This document shows, in pieces, positions 51,281 through 52,802 of a stretch of 52,802 nucleotides of DNA; position 1 is the first letter of the stretch, and every line of letters starts with the position of its first letter. The stretch is taken from NCBI GenBank assembly GCA_913055565.1, contig CAJXKP010000018.1:1-52802 (forward strand), written 5' to 3'. The notes under the pieces were generated by a model that searched no databases, was not told the DNA's origin, and was given only the letters and a program-made list of their open reading frames with translations. This stretch comes from an uncultured Ectothiorhodospiraceae bacterium. Lineage in GTDB: Bacteria; Pseudomonadota; Gammaproteobacteria; Nitrococcales; Nitrococcaceae. Position numbers and translations under genes: made by a program.

Positions 51281-52519
51281 TCATGACTCGCCCGCTTGCC
51301 CCTCACGCGTGTGCACCTCGATCGGGCCGTGCAGGGTCTGGTGCACAGGGCAGCGGTCAGCGATCTGGAGCAGCCGTTGGCGTTGCTCCGCCGTCAGATC
51401 CCCCTCAAGCTGAATGGTGCGCTCGATGCGGTCCACCTTGCCGGACTGATGCTCGCAGCTCGCACAATCCTCGGCGTGAACCTTCTCGTGGCTTAGGTGC
51501 ACGCTCGCGCGGTCCAGTGGCACGCCCTTGTGCTCGGCGTACATACGCAGCGTCATCCCCGTGCACGCCCCGAGCGCGGCTAACAGCAGGTCGTAGGGCG
51601 TCGGGCCCGTATCGCCGCCGCCGCTGGTTTCGGGCTCGTCCGCCAGCCAGGCGTGGCGCCCAGCGCGCACGCATTGCTGCAGATGGCCGCTGCGCGTCTC
51701 GGTAACCTCAACCCCCTGCAACGGCGGCTGGCTTGCGGGTACCGCCTCGGGTTCATCCGCCTCATCGAGATAACGCGCCGCCCACGCCGCGATGACCGTC
51801 GCCGCGTAGCGCGCATCGCCCGGCTTGGTGAGCAGGTGATCGGCATCGTCGAGAGAGATATAGCTCTTGGGATGCTTGGCCGCCTCGAAGATGCGCCGCG
51901 CGTTATCCACGGGCACGATCTGATCCAGCGGCGCGTGCAGGACCAGCAGCGGCCGCCGCAACTCGGCGATACGCTGGCCCTGATCGTGACCCAGGGTCTC
52001 ATCCAGGAAGGCCTGGCCGACGCGGAACGAGCGGCCGCCGAGGCTAACCTCGGCCTCGCCGTTGGCCTCGATCTCCGCGCGCTTATCGCCGAGGTGCGCC
52101 AACACGTGATCGACTTGGAAGGGCGCGGCCACGGCGCAAACGGCGCGCGACTCCGGGATCTGATTGGCCGCGGCGATTACCGCGGCGCCACCGAGGCTGT
52201 GCCCCACCAGGATGCGCACCGGACGGCCGGTGTCACGCATGAACGCAGCCGCCGCGATCAGGTCGGCGACGTTAGAGCGAAAGCCCGTATTGCCGAAGTC
52301 ACCCTCGCTACCCCCAAGGCCCGTGAAATCGAACCGCAGCGTGGCGATGCCCTGCTCGGCCAACGCGGCGGCGATCCGCGACGCCGCCTTGATATCCTTG
52401 CCACAGGTAAAGCAATGCGCGAACAGGGCGTAAGCCTTGGGCGGCTCATCCGGTTCGTCGAGGCGCGCCGCCAGGGTATGGCCGTGCGCGCCGGGGAAAT
52501 CGAGTCGTTGTGTTCGCAA
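51281..52519 (-). CDS. alpha/beta hydrolase fused to OsmC-family protein
   Basis: A 412-residue bifunctional protein. The first part (to about residue 250) is a dienelactone-hydrolase-like alpha/beta hydrolase: [33 protein letters not shown] (nucleophile Ser), and DDADHLLTK with the catalytic His. The C-terminal part is OsmC/Ohr-like: [20 protein letters not shown] with the peroxidatic-type Cys, and [15 protein letters not shown] with the second Cys. Such fusions are known in proteobacteria and likely detoxify organic hydroperoxides or esters. The start is TTG 52519 with GGGGAGG nine bases upstream. Confidence 0.93.
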   Translation of the reverse strand: MRTQRLDFPGAHGHTLAARLDEPDEPPKAYALFAHCFTCGKDIKAASRIAAALAEQGIATLRFDFTGLGGSEGDFGNTGFRSNVADLIAAAAFMRDTGRPVRILVGHSLGGAAVIAAANQIPESRAVCAVAAPFQVDHVLAHLGDKRAEIEANGEAEVSLGGRSFRVGQAFLDETLGHDQGQRIAELRRPLLVLHAPLDQIVPVDNARRIFEAAKHPKSYISLDDADHLLTKPGDARYAATVIAAWAARYLDEADEPEAVPASQPPLQGVEVTETRSGHLQQCVRAGRHAWLADEPETSGGGDTGPTPYDLLLAALGACTGMTLRMYAEHKGVPLDRASVHLSHEKVHAEDCASCEHQSGKVDRIERTIQLEGDLTAEQRQRLLQIADRCPVHQTLHGPIEVHTREGQAGES

Positions 52520-52802
52520 GGTCTTACGCCTCCCCGCTTTGTAGCCCTAGCCGCAGGGAGGTTACCGCCTCGCGCCGGGCACGCCATACGGTTTAACGCG
52601 CACCCGTCATCGCGGCCCGGGGCAAACCCCTTCGAGCGATGGGCTGTAGAGAGCACTAAAGAACCCGCGAGCCTCGGCGCGCCACAGCGGCACTATGCGA
52701 ACCCATTAGGGCCATTGAGCGCGCGCTCAGCGAGCAGAGGTTGGTGCGAACCATTCAGCGGCTGATCAGCTGAGCATCGGCTCTAATGCAGCGATCCGGG
52801 GC
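52520..52802. other. non-coding end of window
   Basis: A 283-base stretch upstream of the hydrolase-OsmC gene, running to the window edge. I find no convincing coding frame, tRNA or terminator. A perfect 10-bp palindrome (GCTGATCAGC, near 52761) is present but too short to interpret. It should contain the promoter of the hydrolase-OsmC gene. Confidence 0.5.

Overview
The window reads as chromosomal DNA of a GC-rich, probably halophilic gammaproteobacterium, most like the Ectothiorhodospiraceae/Chromatiales. This is an inference from gene order (surE-pcm-yqaA-nlpD-rpoS; alaC-hom-thrC; rpfE-like-recJ), from families typical of gammaproteobacteria (DUF6231, DUF1820, DUF2237, DUF6746, PiuC), and from acidic proteins and a PutP sodium symporter. 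I see no insertion sequence, phage, integrase, CRISPR array or rRNA operon. Most of the window is densely packed housekeeping sequence with small accessory patches.

Layout. (1) 1-7.8 kb: end of a DUF6231 gene, an alpha/beta hydrolase, then pepN-prc (overlapping) and an unrecognised coiled-coil membrane protein. (2) 7.8-15.4 kb, minus strand: a tightly coupled six-gene run alaC-hom-thrC-rpfE-like-recJ-EAL, which puts alanine/threonine synthesis, ssDNA exonuclease and c-di-GMP hydrolysis in one likely transcript. (3) 15.5-22.2 kb: a DUF498 gene, then ispF and truD, and the stationary-phase cluster surE-pcm-yqaA-nlpD-rpoS, with an Smr gene between the two groups. (4) 22.4-29.6 kb: haloalkane-dehalogenase-like hydrolase, putP, hemolysin III family protein, a methyltransferase divergent from a BLUF blue-light sensor, a CbiX-like chelatase, a periplasmic ankyrin protein and an SGNH esterase. 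(5) 29.8-35.7 kb: metal-efflux permease with a divergent MerR regulator and a textbook MerR promoter, a frameshifted ParA-like gene, a GIY-YIG/Nudix fusion, and a class III sirtuin coupled to an Ap4A phosphorylase-like gene. (6) 35.7-41.8 kb: small metal- and redox-flavoured genes, TenA, tRNA-Ser, YjbQ, and a PiuC-type dioxygenase divergent from a secreted protein with a long Glu-Gly-Gly repeat. (7) 41.9-52.8 kb: tRNA-Ala, gltX, tRNA-Val, a NicO-like metal transporter, a YhaN/YhaO (Rad50/Mre11-like) pair, an SLC13-type transporter and a hydrolase-OsmC fusion.

Points most worth attention: the (Glu-Gly-Gly)n protein paired with PiuC, whose repeat forms overlapping ExxE motifs; a four-cysteine insertion inside threonine synthase; the one-base frameshift in the ParA gene; repeated TTG-start/TGA-stop (TTGA) couplings; and the metal-response sites at 31060-31090 and 36975-36989. 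Start codons were chosen by Shine-Dalgarno spacing and family alignment from memory. No database search was run.
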